From the NCBI GenBank assembly GCA_963556255.1, contig OY744614.1:1150747-1214746 (forward strand): DNA of 64,000 bases, given 5' to 3'. The notes under the pieces are model-generated. The model did no database searches. It saw only the letters and a program-made list of their open reading frames with translations, and was not told where the DNA came from. This document shows, one piece after another, positions 39,110 to 51,050 of the stretch. This DNA is from Allolobophora icterica (taxonomy: Eukaryota; Annelida; Clitellata; Crassiclitellata; Lumbricidae). Numbering within the stretch: the stretch's first letter is position 1; each line of letters opens with the position of its first letter. A program made the position numbers and the translations under genes.

Positions 39110-39364
39110 CTGTAGCGCCTGCTTGCTGCTAACCGGTCACGGCGGTCATTCTGTCGGGTGACCTGTGTTGCTGAAAGTCCGCCTGTCTGACTGACTCAGT
39201 TCGTCTGGCTCTCGGTAATTCCCGAAAGTTCTTCGATACACAGTTAACCGAGAGCCAAGCATCAATTGGTCGCGTTGAACAATTGTGAGTGAAGGACATG
39301 CTCAAGGTCACTACACATTAACCGTCTCATGGCGGTCACTCTAACCAATCGGCAACCATACTAA
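39110..39364. repeat. Dispersed repeat preceding (GACA)n
   Basis: GTGACCTGTGTTGCTGAAAG, TCCGCCTGTCTGACTGACTC and TCGTCTGGCTCTCGG match 28765-28825 and, inverted, 57670-57740. AGCATCAATTGGTCGCG, CAATTGTGAGTGAAGGAC and CTAACCAATCGGCAACCAT match 42552-42700. Both 39365 and 42700 are followed by (GACA)n. Confidence 0.7.
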
Positions 39365-39405
<41 letters not shown>

Positions 39406-39408
39406 GCC

Positions 39409-39452
<44 letters not shown>
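39365..39452. repeat. (GACA)n microsatellite, left part
   Basis: GACAGACAGACA interrupted once by GCC. Confidence 0.95.
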
Positions 39453-39453
<1 letters not shown>

Positions 39454-39916
39454 TAATGTATTATGCCCGTCTGCCACGCTACTCACGCATTTCATCCTTC
39501 ATGTTTGAGAAACTGCACTGGCTTCCTCTCTCTGCACGTATTAAGTTCAAAATCCTTATTCTGGTGTCAAAGACACAGCGGGGTCTCGCCCCCAAATATT
39601 TAATTGATGTAATTCACCGGCCTCTTTCTGTCTCCTCGCATCGTCCACTTCGCTCCTCAGAGAGATTTGATCTCTCAGTTCCTCATACTAGAACAGCTAC
39701 GGCTCAGTCCCGATCTTTTGCCTCAATTGGTCCCTCTCTCTGGAATACACTGTCTCCTTCTACTCGCTCTCCAATTTTAATAAGTAACCCTTCATCTTCT
39801 TTTGCTTTCCTCAATACTTATTTCTTTTCTCTCGGCCTTGCGCACTGGGAGCGCCTCTGAACGGTTCACCCTACTAGGGGCGCTTTATAAATGTTTAAAT
39901 ACAATACAATACAATA
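39453..39916 (+). pseudogene. LINE C-terminus with ATACA tail, inserted in (GACA)n
   Basis: An open frame of about 134 codons: FMFEKLHWLPLSARIKFKIL, GLAPKYLIDVIHRP, RPLRSSERFDLSVP, SRSFASIGPSLWNTLSP, FAFLNTYFFSLGLAHWERL, stop at 39860. The 3' UTR is GGGGCGCTTTATAAATG followed by (AATAC)n. Both sides lie in (GACA)n. The frame is open but 5' truncated, with no RT core. The CR1/jockey-group C-terminal motif order is clear (LHWLP, KYL, RS, LWN). Confidence 0.9.
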
Positions 39917-39917
39917 C

Positions 39918-39964
<47 letters not shown>

Positions 39965-39965
39965 G
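39917..39965. repeat. (GACA)n microsatellite, right part
   Basis: Continuation of the array split by the LINE fragment. Confidence 0.95.
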
Positions 39966-40184
39966 GCTGCCCTAAACGGATGGAAACCTTGGATTCCCTG
40001 GATTCCGGATGCGTCCAGCTGCTGGATCCAGCATCCTTCCCTGGTGGGGGATGTACTGACATCCGGTGACCGTCTGCTTTGAAGACGACGCCATGTCTGT
40101 CTACATCGACTTTCAGACTGACATCCAGTCTTTACACTTTGGTACCAGACACTACTCTACTCTGACAGGCAACAACTCACACAT

Positions 40185-40312
40185 CCACGCACCTACACAC
40201 ACACAGACACACACAGAGACACACACACGGACACACACACACACATAGACATACGCGCACACACGCACACGCACACAAACACAAACACACACACAAACAC
40301 ACACATACACAC
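40185..40312. repeat. (CA)n microsatellite
   Basis: ACACACAC with GACAC and GCACAC variants. Confidence 0.9.
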
Positions 40313-40314
40313 AC

Positions 40315-40800
40315 CAGATGTCGTTCAACGCTGGATAACACAACGTTACTATTAGACACCTTTAAAACAATAGCTCCAGAAACTATATAAGCCATTGCCG
40401 TGTAGTCATCACGTTGTTTGAATCATTATAGTAAAAATTAGTTGACGTGAATGGCTCTGGAAGACAAACGATTTCGTTAAACATATTTTTTTAAACTGGA
40501 CACGTTTGGATGTATTATGTCATACGAACATTGTGAACTGATAAAAAAATAATTACACACCTCTTTCTTTTAAGTGTGATATTCGCGCTATAAGTAAAAG
40601 AGGTTGTGCCAGTACCGAACATGGGAAAAAGAGGAGGCCTACGCCACTTATCTTTGTTATGACAGAGTGTCGTCAAAAGGAAACTAACCAAATAAGTAAA
40701 AGTAGTACAGCGGCTCTCCTTTTTGTCACACGAACGGTGAGAACTGTTCAAAATAATACCACACCTCTTATAAAGTGAAAGCAAACGTCGTTAAACTCTG
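40315..40800 (-). repeat. Box A/Box B units, reverse orientation
   Basis: CCAGATGTCGTTCAACGCTG near 40315, TTAGACACCTTTAAAACAAT near 40352, and a diverged Box B (CTTTGTTATGACAGAGTGTC) near 40651. Confidence 0.7.
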
Positions 40801-40824
40801 GATTCATACAGCTTTTTTCTCTGA

Positions 40825-40985
40825 AATACTATAAAAGATCTACAACAACCACCTGTCAAATATCGCCATGTCAACAACCTGTCACACAAGTAATCAATGA
40901 CGAGAGAAGCGAAAGAAAACTGATGAGGATAGTTATATGAAAATTAACTGAAATATATCAGAAACTGCAAAGACGACTTTGAAGC
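40825..40985 (-). repeat. Third copy of the dispersed repeat seen at 2590 and 25245
   Basis: CCACCTGTCAAATATCG, CAACCTGTCACACAAG, AAACTGATGAGGATAGTTAT and TTAACTGAAATATAT align with 25395-25575, but without the expanded (GAAA)n. Confidence 0.7.
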
Positions 40986-41430
40986 TGCAAGGTGTAATCT
41001 TAATTTCGAAACTTCTAAAGCCAAGCGCAGGAGATCAGCTCATTCAAATCACAGAGATTTTTTCCAAAGATGGCGTTAAACATTTGAATTCATACATACA
41101 ATATTAATAGTATTATAAAAAAATCACCCTGATTGCTCAACAACAATACCATATAAGTCAAAACCTTTATCAATAATATTACTAATTATTTTTATACAAA
41201 CTTAAATATTAACTAATATTTAAACTTAAATATTAAATATTAACTAAATTAATATTATTACTGTAAACTAATTTTATTTGCTCTATTAGTTATCTTATTG
41301 CTTTTTATTACTGTTTATTTTCCTCTTTTTATTACTGTTTATTTTCCTGTTTTGAGATCCCACCTCTGTCAACGATCCATTCTCTTTCTTATTCGGTCGA
41401 GAAAATTAAACCAGAGTTAACTCCTACAAA
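40986..41430. other. No recognised gene
   Basis: AT-rich, with internal TTAAATATTAACTAA duplications near 41210-41250. Confidence 0.5.
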
Positions 41431-41432
41431 GA

Positions 41433-41490
41433 TTGATGGATAGATGGACGGATGGGTGGACGGATGGGTGGATGGATGGACGGATGAGTA
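41433..41490. repeat. (GGAT)n/(GGAC)n tract
   Basis: Short GATGGATAGATGGACGGATG tract. Confidence 0.85.
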
Positions 41491-41779
41491 GCTGGAGAGG
41501 CGGCGAAGAAGGAATGAAGATGCGCGACTGCTGCACAGCGAATCATGTCTGGTGGATCAGCAACGAAAAAATTGTGACGGGATGCCTAGTAGGGCCTCTA
41601 TCTATGACGGAAAGCTAGAACATTCAGTAGTTTAGAAGAGGGGTTGGGCAAGGGAATAGGTGGAAGGAGGGGTCGTTGGAGGAAAGGGTTGAGGAAGGGG
41701 ATAGGTGGGAGGAGGGGAGGGAGGTAAGGGGCCTCCAGGCACTTCTTTTTCTTACACTTTAAATACTGGCTAAACTCGC

Positions 41780-42095
41780 TAAAGCAATAGTTCACGGTAA
41801 ATTAGACTACTGCAATTCACTCTTTCTGAACACAGACATCACCCAAATAAACCGTTTTCAAGCAATTCAGAATGCCTTCGCTCGAGCTGCCAATAAAACT
41901 CCAAACATCACCACAATACTCCTGACCTCAAATCACTACACTGGCTCAAAATAACTGGAAGAATAGAGCACAGAATCGTATGACTTACAACACAGTTCAA
42001 TCCTCCCAGCCCTCTTATTTTCGTTAGTTATTCACAGTACAACCACGCTGCTCAACCCGCTCCTCTTCCGCACCCCAATAGCACTTCTCCGCCCT
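41780..42095 (+). pseudogene. CR1-like LINE RT fragment
   Basis: Plus-strand frames give KLDYCNSLFLNTDITQINR, then FQAIQNAFARAANKTPNIT, then LQHSSILPALLF and further pieces in other frames. The motif L-DYCN-LF ... NR-Q-IQNA-AR ... HIT..L.SLHWL is diagnostic of CR1-type LINEs just after the RT palm. Frameshifts follow. No other domain remains. Confidence 0.8.
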
Positions 42096-42114
42096 TATAT
42101 AATCTCATTGTAAT

Positions 42115-42400
42115 CAAGATTCACTTAGACACCTTTTAAACGGTACTTTTGCGTTTATAAATATCCTGAACCGCCATCCGCTCGTGTCAACTGTTCGAAC
42201 TGGGTAAAAGGTAAGGTCGAAGTCAACGAGGCCCTGGCAGCCAGAAGAAGTCGTATAATACTTAGAACTAAATAGCTTAATGAATTTCCGCCACTGCCGT
42301 ATTCTGATGGTGCTAGTCCAAAGCCTAAATTACGGAGGAGGAGGCGTTAATGATCTTTGTTATGAGGCAGCGTCGTTAAACAGTAATTAACCAATCAATC
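42115..42400 (-). repeat. Box A and Box B, reverse orientation
   Basis: CACTTAGACACCTTTTAAAC near 42122, GGAGGAGGAGGCGTTAATGA and TTGTTATGAGGCAGCGTCGT near 42335-42375. Confidence 0.75.
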
Positions 42401-42544
42401 GTTCATCTTAAGGAAAGTCATTTTGACGCGGGCCTTAGGTTTCGAAAACGAACCTAATATTATTCAAACTATTCAACGATTAACTATATCGACCTTACCC
42501 TACAGATTACTATAGTTCTTACGCATTTATTAAGCCCCACTATC

Positions 42545-42820
42545 TAATGACCAAGCATCAATCGATGGCGCTGAGCAATTGTGAGCGAAGGACTTGCTCA
42601 AAGTTAATAAATAGTCACAGAAACAGAGGCGAAAGATCAAACGTTGAACCCGTACTCCCCGCGTTACGTGGCTAGCAGTCTAACCAATCGGAAACCATAT
42701 AATTCCAGACAGACAGACATAGAGGCAGAAATACAGCCAGACAGACAGATAGGCAGGCGGGCGGGCAGACATACAGACAGCCAAACAGAGAGACAGACAG
42801 ACAGACACACAGACAGTGTC
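42545..42820. repeat. Dispersed repeat plus degenerate (GACA)n
   Basis: Mate of 39240-39364 with AATTGTGAGCGAAGGACTTG and TCTAACCAATCGGAAACCAT, followed by (CAGA)n with GGCAGGCGGGCGGGCAG variants. Confidence 0.75.
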
Positions 42821-42924
42821 AATTTCACAGCTGCAGCCTTTTCAACTAATACTGCTTATACTAGTTTATATTACGTTCCTAATCTTAGCGAAGCATCGAA
42901 TTAATAGCTGAGAAATTTTCGAAC

Positions 42925-43000
42925 ATGAAACATTTGAATGCGTGTTATTGTGATATTTATTGCATTGTTTCTCATTTATAAAAGGTGTCTAAGCAAAGTT
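42925..43000 (+). repeat. Box A junction fragment
   Basis: ATAAAAGGTGTCTAAGC near 42979 followed by GTTTTTAACGATA. Confidence 0.55.
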
Positions 43001-43089
43001 TCGTTTTTAACGATATACTATTACTAAGCACTTCAATTATTATTGTAATCACTATCATTATAATTAATAATTTTTTAATTATTACTACG

Positions 43090-43655
<566 letters not shown>

Positions 43656-43736
43656 AGGTATACTGTTCTGGGATGGCTGTCTACATACATTATTATTTTA
43701 TTAGTATTAGTTGTAGTCCTAGTAGAGGTGGTAGTG

Positions 43737-43750
43737 GTATTATTATTATG

Positions 43751-43832
<82 letters not shown>
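43737..43832. repeat. (ATT)n microsatellite
   Basis: ATT array ending in TATATTGTATTG, the LINE tail. Confidence 0.95.
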
Positions 43833-43835
<3 letters not shown>

Positions 43836-43990
43836 TGTATTGTATTGTATTGTATTGTATTGTATTGTATTGTATTGTATTGTATCTAAACATTTATAAA
43901 GCGCCCCTCACAGTATTCGCTAATCAGAGGCGCTCCCAGTGCGAAAGACCCAGTGAATAGAAAAAGGTTTTAAGACAGCGGAACGAGGCA
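43833..43990 (-). pseudogene. LINE 3' end (ATACA tail), between ATT arrays
   Basis: (TATTG)n at 43833-43884 is the tail, then AAACATTTATAAAGCGCCCC, then GAGGCGCTCCCAGTGCGA, which reads HWERL/A-stop on the minus strand. Only the last few codons remain. Same family as 39453-39916. Confidence 0.85.
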
Positions 43991-44002
43991 CTTGGGCCAC
44001 CA

Positions 44003-44203
<201 letters not shown>

Positions 44204-44224
44204 GTACTTCGCTACGGTACAACA

Positions 44225-44350
44225 CGAATTTTCAGTGTTTAGCGACATCTAATGGCTGCGAAGGCCGTTCGCGTGGCCCACGGTTCCTGTTAAATTAAAC
44301 ACCTTTACCAATCGCGTTCAATCGCCATTTAAATCAATCAGTTCTGACTT
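44225..44350. repeat. Box A fragments in both orientations
   Basis: CAGTGTTTAGCGACATCTAA near 44233 (plus), then TTAAACACCTTTACC and CGCGTTCAATCGCC near 44296-44325 (minus). Confidence 0.6.
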
Positions 44351-44399
44351 TTACGAGTGTAACTTAAGAAACTATTAAGTGACCAGCGACTATGATCAG

Positions 44400-44402
<3 letters not shown>

Positions 44403-44434
<32 letters not shown>
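44403..44434. repeat. (TA)n microsatellite
   Basis: TATATATA run. Confidence 0.9.
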
Positions 44435-44437
<3 letters not shown>

Positions 44438-44562
44438 AAAATAGTCAAGTAGGTCCGGGGCTTGTATTACAAGAACGAGCCTAAAGAGACGATGTTGGCG
44501 ACAGTCTATTGGTCCGTTCAATCTTCAACTGCCATGAATTATCGATCTACTGTTGCGCAGTG

Positions 44563-44910
44563 CCGGTGTCCCGAGATATTCTATCCCCCCCTAAAGCGTA
44601 AGCTTATCCCCCCGGATGGAATAAACCGGTTTAAAGTATCCGGTGGGATGAACCATTCTATCCCCCCTCGTCATACGCATCACGATAGCCTCGACGAAAT
44701 TCCAGTCAAAATCACCAAAACCAAAGTAAATTGATTTCAGGTCGACGTACAAACTAAAGATACGCAATTCAAAAATTTTATGTGTGCAATAAATCCAAAC
44801 AGTACGACTGAATACACTTAGAAACCACCAAAAATGCAAACTAAACCGAATACTCCATTTCGCTAAGGGGGATACGCATGTATGGGGGATACTCTATTTC
44901 GTGACACCGG
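44563..44910. mobile_element. MITE with CCGGTGTC inverted ends
   Basis: Left CCGGTGTCCCGAGATA and right (reverse complement) CCGGTGTCACGAAATA, both followed within a few bases by TATCCCCC. About 350 bp, no coding sequence. A target duplication is not clear. Confidence 0.7.
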
Positions 44911-45830
44911 CCTTAGGGGCGTGCGAACCGTGCGGTCGCACGGGGCCCGCAATTTATGGGGACCCGAAAATGTCCCAGACAATTAACATGAACAAGACAC
45001 CGTAAAATATTACTATGGCTTCGATTAAATCTTCTCTTTTGTCAAAAAAATAGAAGTCAAATGGTACAAGCAATTTAGTTTGTTTCAATATAATATATAG
45101 GCCTAACATTTTAACTTCTCTATATCCCAGAATTCTCGTGACGAGAAATAAAACTGTCGTTACAATGGGCTGGCGATTACAGTAACTACCCGTACCTCGG
45201 TAGTGAAGATTTTTATTATTTTATGCTCTTAGCCTCAAGTTTAAAGTTACAGAAATAATTTATAAGTTTTTTAAAAATTAATTTAAGGGTTATATAAATA
45301 GAAGCTGTTTGGTTAGTGACGGATAATTTCTTGGATGACACGAATATGCGCGGAGAACATGTACGTGATTCTAGCAGATAATTTATTTCCCGTTTAGTTG
45401 GTTGTTAAAGGAGCCATGAAATGTTCAGATTTACAGTCTATACATAAAAGCAGACACAGACTTTATTCGCGAGTCGTACACTTTTCCATTTCCAAGGTCG
45501 AAAATTTAGTTGTCGACTTATAGGGGCCTACGCAACGTGGACTTGTGCGCGAGTATATAGGCCCTAGGTCCCTACGGCACTTTCATTTTGTCTTTTTCTC
45601 TTACATTTGCAAGCAATTTATTTTTTGTAGTTTATTATTTTACACAAACATGAGTATGTATATATAATATTTATATGTATACGAATGTTTGTCAAAATTT
45701 CCAAGTTTATGTAATTTTTTTATTAAAAGATCAATAAAATTATTAGCAATGGAAAACAATTATTTGACTTGTGTCATGGGGGGCCCGTGCAGTATACTCT
45801 GCACGGGGCCTGAAATATCCTAAGGCCCTG
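44909..45830. mobile_element. Possible hAT-like non-autonomous element (GGCCTTAGG ends)
   Basis: Left GGCCTTAGGGGCGTGCGAAC with GCACGGGGCCC. Right end (reverse complement) GGCCTTAGGATATTTCAGGC with GCACGGGCCCC. It abuts the preceding MITE, so the left boundary is uncertain and no target duplication could be checked. Confidence 0.45.
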
Positions 45831-46370
45831 CGCTGTGTTGTGAGTTTGAGGCCATATGCCAAGCGAGCGAGATCATGTGCTGTCTGGATGGACAGATGGA
45901 GGCAGTTCATGCTGTGCATTCACACTAAGAGCCTGTCAACCTTTTTACTTTCACCTTAGCTCGTGTAGCCCCAGCATGAGGGAGATGCATACATCAATCA
46001 GAATAATTTACTAGCTCTATCAATCTCATTGTTGTCGATGGAAAGCCCTGTGATCGAAAAGACTCGCAGCGCACAGAGTCGGCCTATTCAAGGTAACGTT
46101 GGAAGACTTTTTATTTTAAGAAATAATCTGATGCATTAGTGGATAGATAGTTATCTAACTCCATTCAGAGGGACATGTGACAGATTTGTGTTAGAAATCA
46201 AGTTCAGATCGAGGGATGTAAATGATCCTATGAGATCCTGCTTTCGTCAATATAAAATTGCCCTACTTGAAAACCTTACTGGTCAAAATTATTTTAAAAA
46301 ACGATTAAAAATTGTCTTCTCAGTCGTAGCCAGATGCCTCCTTTAGGGCGAAGTCACGAGTATTCACCTA
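45831..46370. other. No recognised gene
   Basis: No supported coding region or repeat. Confidence 0.45.
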
Positions 46371-46811
46371 AGGGGCCGTCCATATATTACGTACGCAAAA
46401 ATTCGGGAAAATTGGACCCCCTCCCCCCTCTCCGCAAGCGTACTTTCTTCCCCACCCCCCCTGCGTACGTACGCTTGACGCACACCCACCCACTCCGAGA
46501 AGACCAGCCGCAGAAAGTGTCTCTCTGCACTTTAGGCCAGATTGAAGGATGACTGAGGGCCAATATAGACAAATTATAGGTGTCTCGTTCACAGCACAGA
46601 ATAACTGCACATGGCTTTTATATAATGTAATAAAATGCCATCGAACGACTATAGGACAATACAGAGTTATAAGTAGGCAAATGTGGACGTCATAATTAGA
46701 AATTCATTTTGCGTACGTACACATTTTGCCCCCCCCGTCCGCACCCGTACGCAAAATCGCCAAAATCCGACCCCCTCCCCTCTTTGCGTACGTAATATGT
46801 GGATGGCCCCT
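46371..46811. mobile_element. MITE with AGGGGCCGTCCATAT ends
   Basis: Left AGGGGCCGTCCATATATTAC and right (reverse complement) AGGGGCCATCCACATATTAC, each continuing into GTACGCAAA, then C-rich sequence. The 441-bp element has no coding capacity. TCCGACCCCCTCCCC-type runs are mirrored. Confidence 0.85.
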
Positions 46812-47214
46812 AATAACACTGTCGATATAAACCAGTTCCGTAAAATAAACATCAACAGGAAATTAAATCGTAGTGCCTCCACATCTCCTGTTTCTTACCA
46901 AAACTGGAACAGAACAAAAGTTCTGGCGTTGCATCTAAAGACAGTTAAATACGTCCATAAGTTAAATAGCTCGTCTTACGTACTAGATTAATGGACTAAA
47001 TAATATATTCTTATTGGCATTTCCTCATCTCTTGGTTATTCCCCTGAAACCGGAATCTAGTAAAAGTGCTGAGGGCTGCATAATGGATCTCGTGATTTTT
47101 ACAAAAATAAAATTGGAAAAGCTTTCCGGTAGTAAATACCTATGAGACTTATACAGGAACATCCCAACTTGGAGTTTGTTACTAATTTGAAAAGGCAATA
47201 TATCAATCTTTATA
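46812..47214. other. No recognised gene
   Basis: No supported coding region. Confidence 0.45.
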
Positions 47215-47360
47215 TACACGGTGGTTCAATGAAAAGTAAGCCAAGTTTTATAAACAAATATTAAAACGAACTATATTTTATTAATAATATTTTCAAAATA
47301 AAAATATGCACATACTTACTTTTTTATTTTAATGACTTCCGGTTTTTATTTCCTACTTAA

Positions 47361-49024
47361 CCTTCGCAGGACGGAAAGGGGTAAATAATTACCCCAGGGG
47401 TGTTTGGATGTTGATTGGGGAGCAACTGTAGGTAGGTATAATTTGTCGTTCCACATGTTTACAAGTTACTACCAATGACATATTCTGACTGCATACCCAC
47501 CACATTGCCATGTGGTGGGAAAAAGATATTTCAATCCAAAGTGTCCTGGGGTAAAAATTTACCCCTCTTCGTCGTCGACGTCGTTATTTTTTCGTTCATA
47601 GGGCAGATATGTTTTTTTAGAGATATGAGCTCATAAGTGACTTGCAATCATAAATCAAGTGTGGAATCTACAATGGAATTGAGTGTTAATAGTTTAATGA
47701 TTGTGGAGAGTTTATTTTCCAAGATGGCGGCCAATATGGCCGCCACAACAACAATGTGCATGTCTCAGCTCATAGGTAAGGTACAATGACAAATGAAGTG
47801 TCAATTTTAATATTTTCAAGGTCAAGGAATCGATTTATCGTAGTGGCAATCGTGTGTGAGTACTACTGTCCAAGATGGCGGCCAACATGGCCGCCAAAAC
47901 ACAAAAATGTGTATATCTCGGCTCGTAGATAAGATACAATGACAAATGAAGTGTCATTTGTAGCATTTTCAGAGTCACGGAATTCATTTATCGTAGTGAC
48001 AATAGCGTGACAATACCGCAATCCAAGATGGCGACCAATATGGCCGCCAAAACTCAAAAATAGGATTTATCAATCAACTGACTGTTCGGTCATTATTGCC
48101 ACTGCGATAAATCGATTCCTTGACCCTGGGAATGTTACAATTGACACTTCATTTGTCATTGGAGCTTACCTACAAGCTGAGATATACATATATTTGTGCT
48201 CTGGCGGCCATGTTGGCCGCCATCTTGGAAATTAGTATTCCCACACCATTGTCACTACAATAATTTGATTTCTTGACCTTAGAAATGTTACAATTGATAC
48301 TTTATTTGTCATTGTATCCTATCTATGTGCTGAGATATAAATATTTTTGTGTTTTCGCGGCCATATTGGCCGCCATCATGGAAAATAGTATTCCCACACT
48401 ATTGCCACTATGACAAGTCGATTCCCTGACCTCGAATATGTTACAATTGACACTTCATTTGCAATTGCAGCTTACCTATGAGCCGAGACTTACATATTGT
48501 TGTGTCTTGCGGACATATTGGCCGCCATCTTGGAAAATAGTATTCCCACTCTATTGCCACTACAATAGATCAATTCCTTGACCTTGGGAATGTTACAGTG
48601 GATACTTCATTTGTCATTATATATTACCTATGAGCTGAGCTATACATATTGCCATATTTCGGCGTCCATGTTGGCCGCCATCTTGGACAATAGTGTTCGC
48701 ACACTATTGCCACTATGATAAATCGATTTCTTGACCTTGAAAATGTTACAATTGACACTTCATTTGTCATTGTAGCTAACCTACGTGCTGAGATATACAT
48801 TTTTGGGTGTTTTGGCGGCCATATTGGCCGCCATCTTGAAAAGTAGTATTTGCACACTATTGCCACTATGATAAATCGATTCCTTGACCTTGGAAATGCC
48901 ACAATTGACACTTCATTTGTCATAGTAGCTTACCTGTGAGCTGAGATATTACACATTGTTTTGGGGTAAAAAATTACCCCTCTTCGTCCTCCGTGTATCG
49001 TAAAATCTTTCCGTCCTGCGAAGG
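47361..49024. mobile_element. TTAA-flanked element 4, nested in mariner
   Basis: TTAA at 47357-47360 and 49025-49028. Perfect inverted ends CCTTCGCAGGACGGAAAG. Subterminal GGGGTAAATAATTACCCC and GGGGTAAAAAATTACCCC. The interior is almost entirely a ~152-bp repeat array. No transposase. Confidence 0.88.
47690..48960. repeat. Head-to-head array of ~152-bp units with AAGATGGCGGCC cores
   Basis: Three units in one orientation (CCAAGATGGCGGCCAATATG near 47718, 47871 and 48023), then five in the other (GGCCGCCATCTTGG-type near 48214, 48367, 48519, 48674 and 48826). The switch is at about 48060-48100. Each unit also carries a CAATTGACACTTCATTTGTC/GACAAATGAAGTGTCAAT segment and a CGATTCCTTGACC segment. 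Confidence 0.9.
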
Positions 49025-49086
49025 TTAAAAAACAGTCAATAATACGATAGAAAACATAAACAATAAACTAGCAATTTCCGAAAAAA

Positions 49087-50159
49087 TGCATTTTAGTAAA
49101 GAAGATTTACACATGATAAAAGGTTTGGGGGAATCCAAGAATTACAGCAGCCGTCAATTTCTACGAGAGTTTCCATAAAAAAATTGACCCAGAAGCGGAT
49201 TAGATAAATTGTTTAGAAAAATTAGTGTAACAGGGTCAATCGACCACGTCATTGATAGTGGCAGACGAAGGTCATCGCGCACTGAAGAAAAGTTGCCCTT
49301 GTCGGAGATCTGATTTTGAGTCAAGAGGGTGCTCCGAGTACTCATAGAACTCAAATATCCAGAGAAACCGGAATTCATCGTCCAGTGTTGTTCGAATAAT
49401 CCATAAAGACCTTCAACTCAAGTGCCTTAAGAAGAAGCCAGCACAGGAACTGACGGAAGCTAATCGTCTGACACGTTTGAAGAGATCAAGACAACTGTTG
49501 AAAAAATATCCTCGTCATATGGTTGACTTTATCTTCTTTACTGACGAGAAGTTCTTCACCGTTGCACGACCAAGTAACACCCAGAATGACCGCCTGTACG
49601 TTACGCGTGGCACTAAAAAAGGCAGGTTACTGCAAACAGACTGTTGCGTACGCGTACCCATTTCAGCAAGTCTGTTATGGTGTCCGTTCTGGTTTCGACG
49701 TTTGGTCGTTCCCATTTGGTCTTCATTTATCCTGGAGTAAAAATTAACGGAGCCTATTATCGCGACATTCTGCTGTCACAACATCTTCTACTTATTATCA
49801 GAAATCTAGCCCCAGAAGGCTGTTTTGTTTTTCAACAGGACAGTGCCCCAGCCCACAGAGCCAGGGAAACCATCGAAATGCTAACAAGAGAGACACCAGA
49901 CTTCATTTCTCCAACATTATGGCCTCCGAACAGTCCAGATCTAAATCCTGTCGACTATAAAGTGTGGAGCGTTATGCAAGAGCGAGTATACCAGACAGCA
50001 ATCCATGATGTCCACGATCTGAAGCAACGCTTGTTGGAAGTGTGGAATGGTCTGGATCAGAGGATAATCGACGATGCTGTTTCCCAATGGCGCCAGCGCC
50101 TCCAGGCTTGCGTGCAAGCAGAAGGAGGACATTTGAACATCTTCTTTAATATTAAATAA
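49087..50159 (+). pseudogene. mariner-type transposase, frameshifted
   Basis: Starts at ATG 49087 (MHFSKEDLHMIKGLGESKNY), then the helix-turn-helix part RQFLREFP ... GLDKLFRKISVTGSID and GRRRSSRTEEK, with in-frame stops. The catalytic part is in two other frames: FIFFTDEKFFTVARPSNTQN (first Asp), then FQQDSAPAHRARETIEMLT and WPPNSPDLNPVDYKVW. Counting from the second Asp (QQDSAPAH) to the Asp in NPVDY gives 37 intervening residues, a DD37D signature, instead of the DD34D of classical mariners. The C-terminus is intact to the stop at 50159. Frameshifts near 49180-49480 and 49650 make it inactive. Confidence 0.88.
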
Positions 50160-50519
50160 TCAAACTATACTACTGAGAGTTTCTTCACAAAAATGTTAAA
50201 TACTGTTTTCATGTTAGAAGTTCTTATATGAAATAAAACGTTTTGGCTTAGTTTTTATTGAACCACCGTGTATTGATGTTTTGTATGTGCTCTGAACAGC
50301 GCGTTACGGAGATACTAGTTACATGTTGCTTCCAAGATAAAAGTTCATAATTATGCGTGAACACCCAAATAATTGGCTGAAGCAACTCTTGTTTTGTTTT
50401 GTTGATAATGTTAGGGTCTTCTTCTTTGTTTCTCTTCCGTCAGGCCGGGGCCGACGATGAGTCCTCAACTTGACGTCTCCAGGTTTCTCTGTTCCTGGTT
50501 TTTTCTATTGCCTGTTTAG

Positions 50520-51050
50520 GTACATAGTCATGTTAAGGTTTAATGTTAATGATAGGGTACTCGAGCTCTAACTTTGTTTTTCTCCCCGCGCTATGAACAG
50601 GATATAATTTATTTTAGTTGTATTCAGCGTTAGTTTGTTTGCATTAAGTCATTTGTGCGCCTTGTCTAGTTTCTCATTTAGCTTATTGACCAAGTCATAA
50701 AAGCATTTATTAAACATGAACACATGCAAACATGTTCACTATACACAAACATAACGAATTGTAGTGCAGGTGAAGCAAGATAGATATCATATATAAAAAT
50801 AAAAGTGGGCCTAATATAGAGCCCTGGGGGACCCCACAAGTTACATTTAACATTTGTGACATGTGGCCATTTTTAAGAGACATAATTATTGTCTTCTATT
50901 ATTTAGGTAATCTCTAAACCAGGCCAAGACTCCAAGCACATGACCCTAATTCCATAATGGTCCAATTTTTAAAGTAATATTTCGTGATCCACTGTGACGA
51001 AGGCTTTAGACAGGTCCAAGAACACTAGGGATATATTGTTGTGTTTAATA
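50520..51050 (-). pseudogene. CR1/L2-like reverse transcriptase core remnant
   Basis: Minus strand from about 51040: VFLDLSKAFVTVDHEILLKK (first RT Asp in LDLSKAFD context), LDHYGIR, then VTCGVPQGSILGPLLF-like (VTCGVPQGSI is literal) and LASPALQFVMF. The expected F-A-D-D box after VMF is missing (the frame goes to VYSEHV), so the catalytic pair is lost. Several stops occur downstream. The palm order identifies it as CR1/L2-like. Confidence 0.8.

Larger units (their letters stand above)
47215..50272 (+). mobile_element. mariner-type transposon (DD37D spacing) with nested insertion
   Basis: Ends TACACGGTGGTTCAAT on both sides, inverted, extending with two mismatches to about 30 bp (AAAA.TAAGCCAA). 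TA at both borders. The transposase remnant lies in the right part. The left part is split by a TTAA element at 47361-49024. Confidence 0.9.

Noticed and set aside
47863..48923. Short frames repeated in the unit array as a repeat protein
   Set aside because: Frames are short, change phase between units, and the units invert orientation at about 48080.
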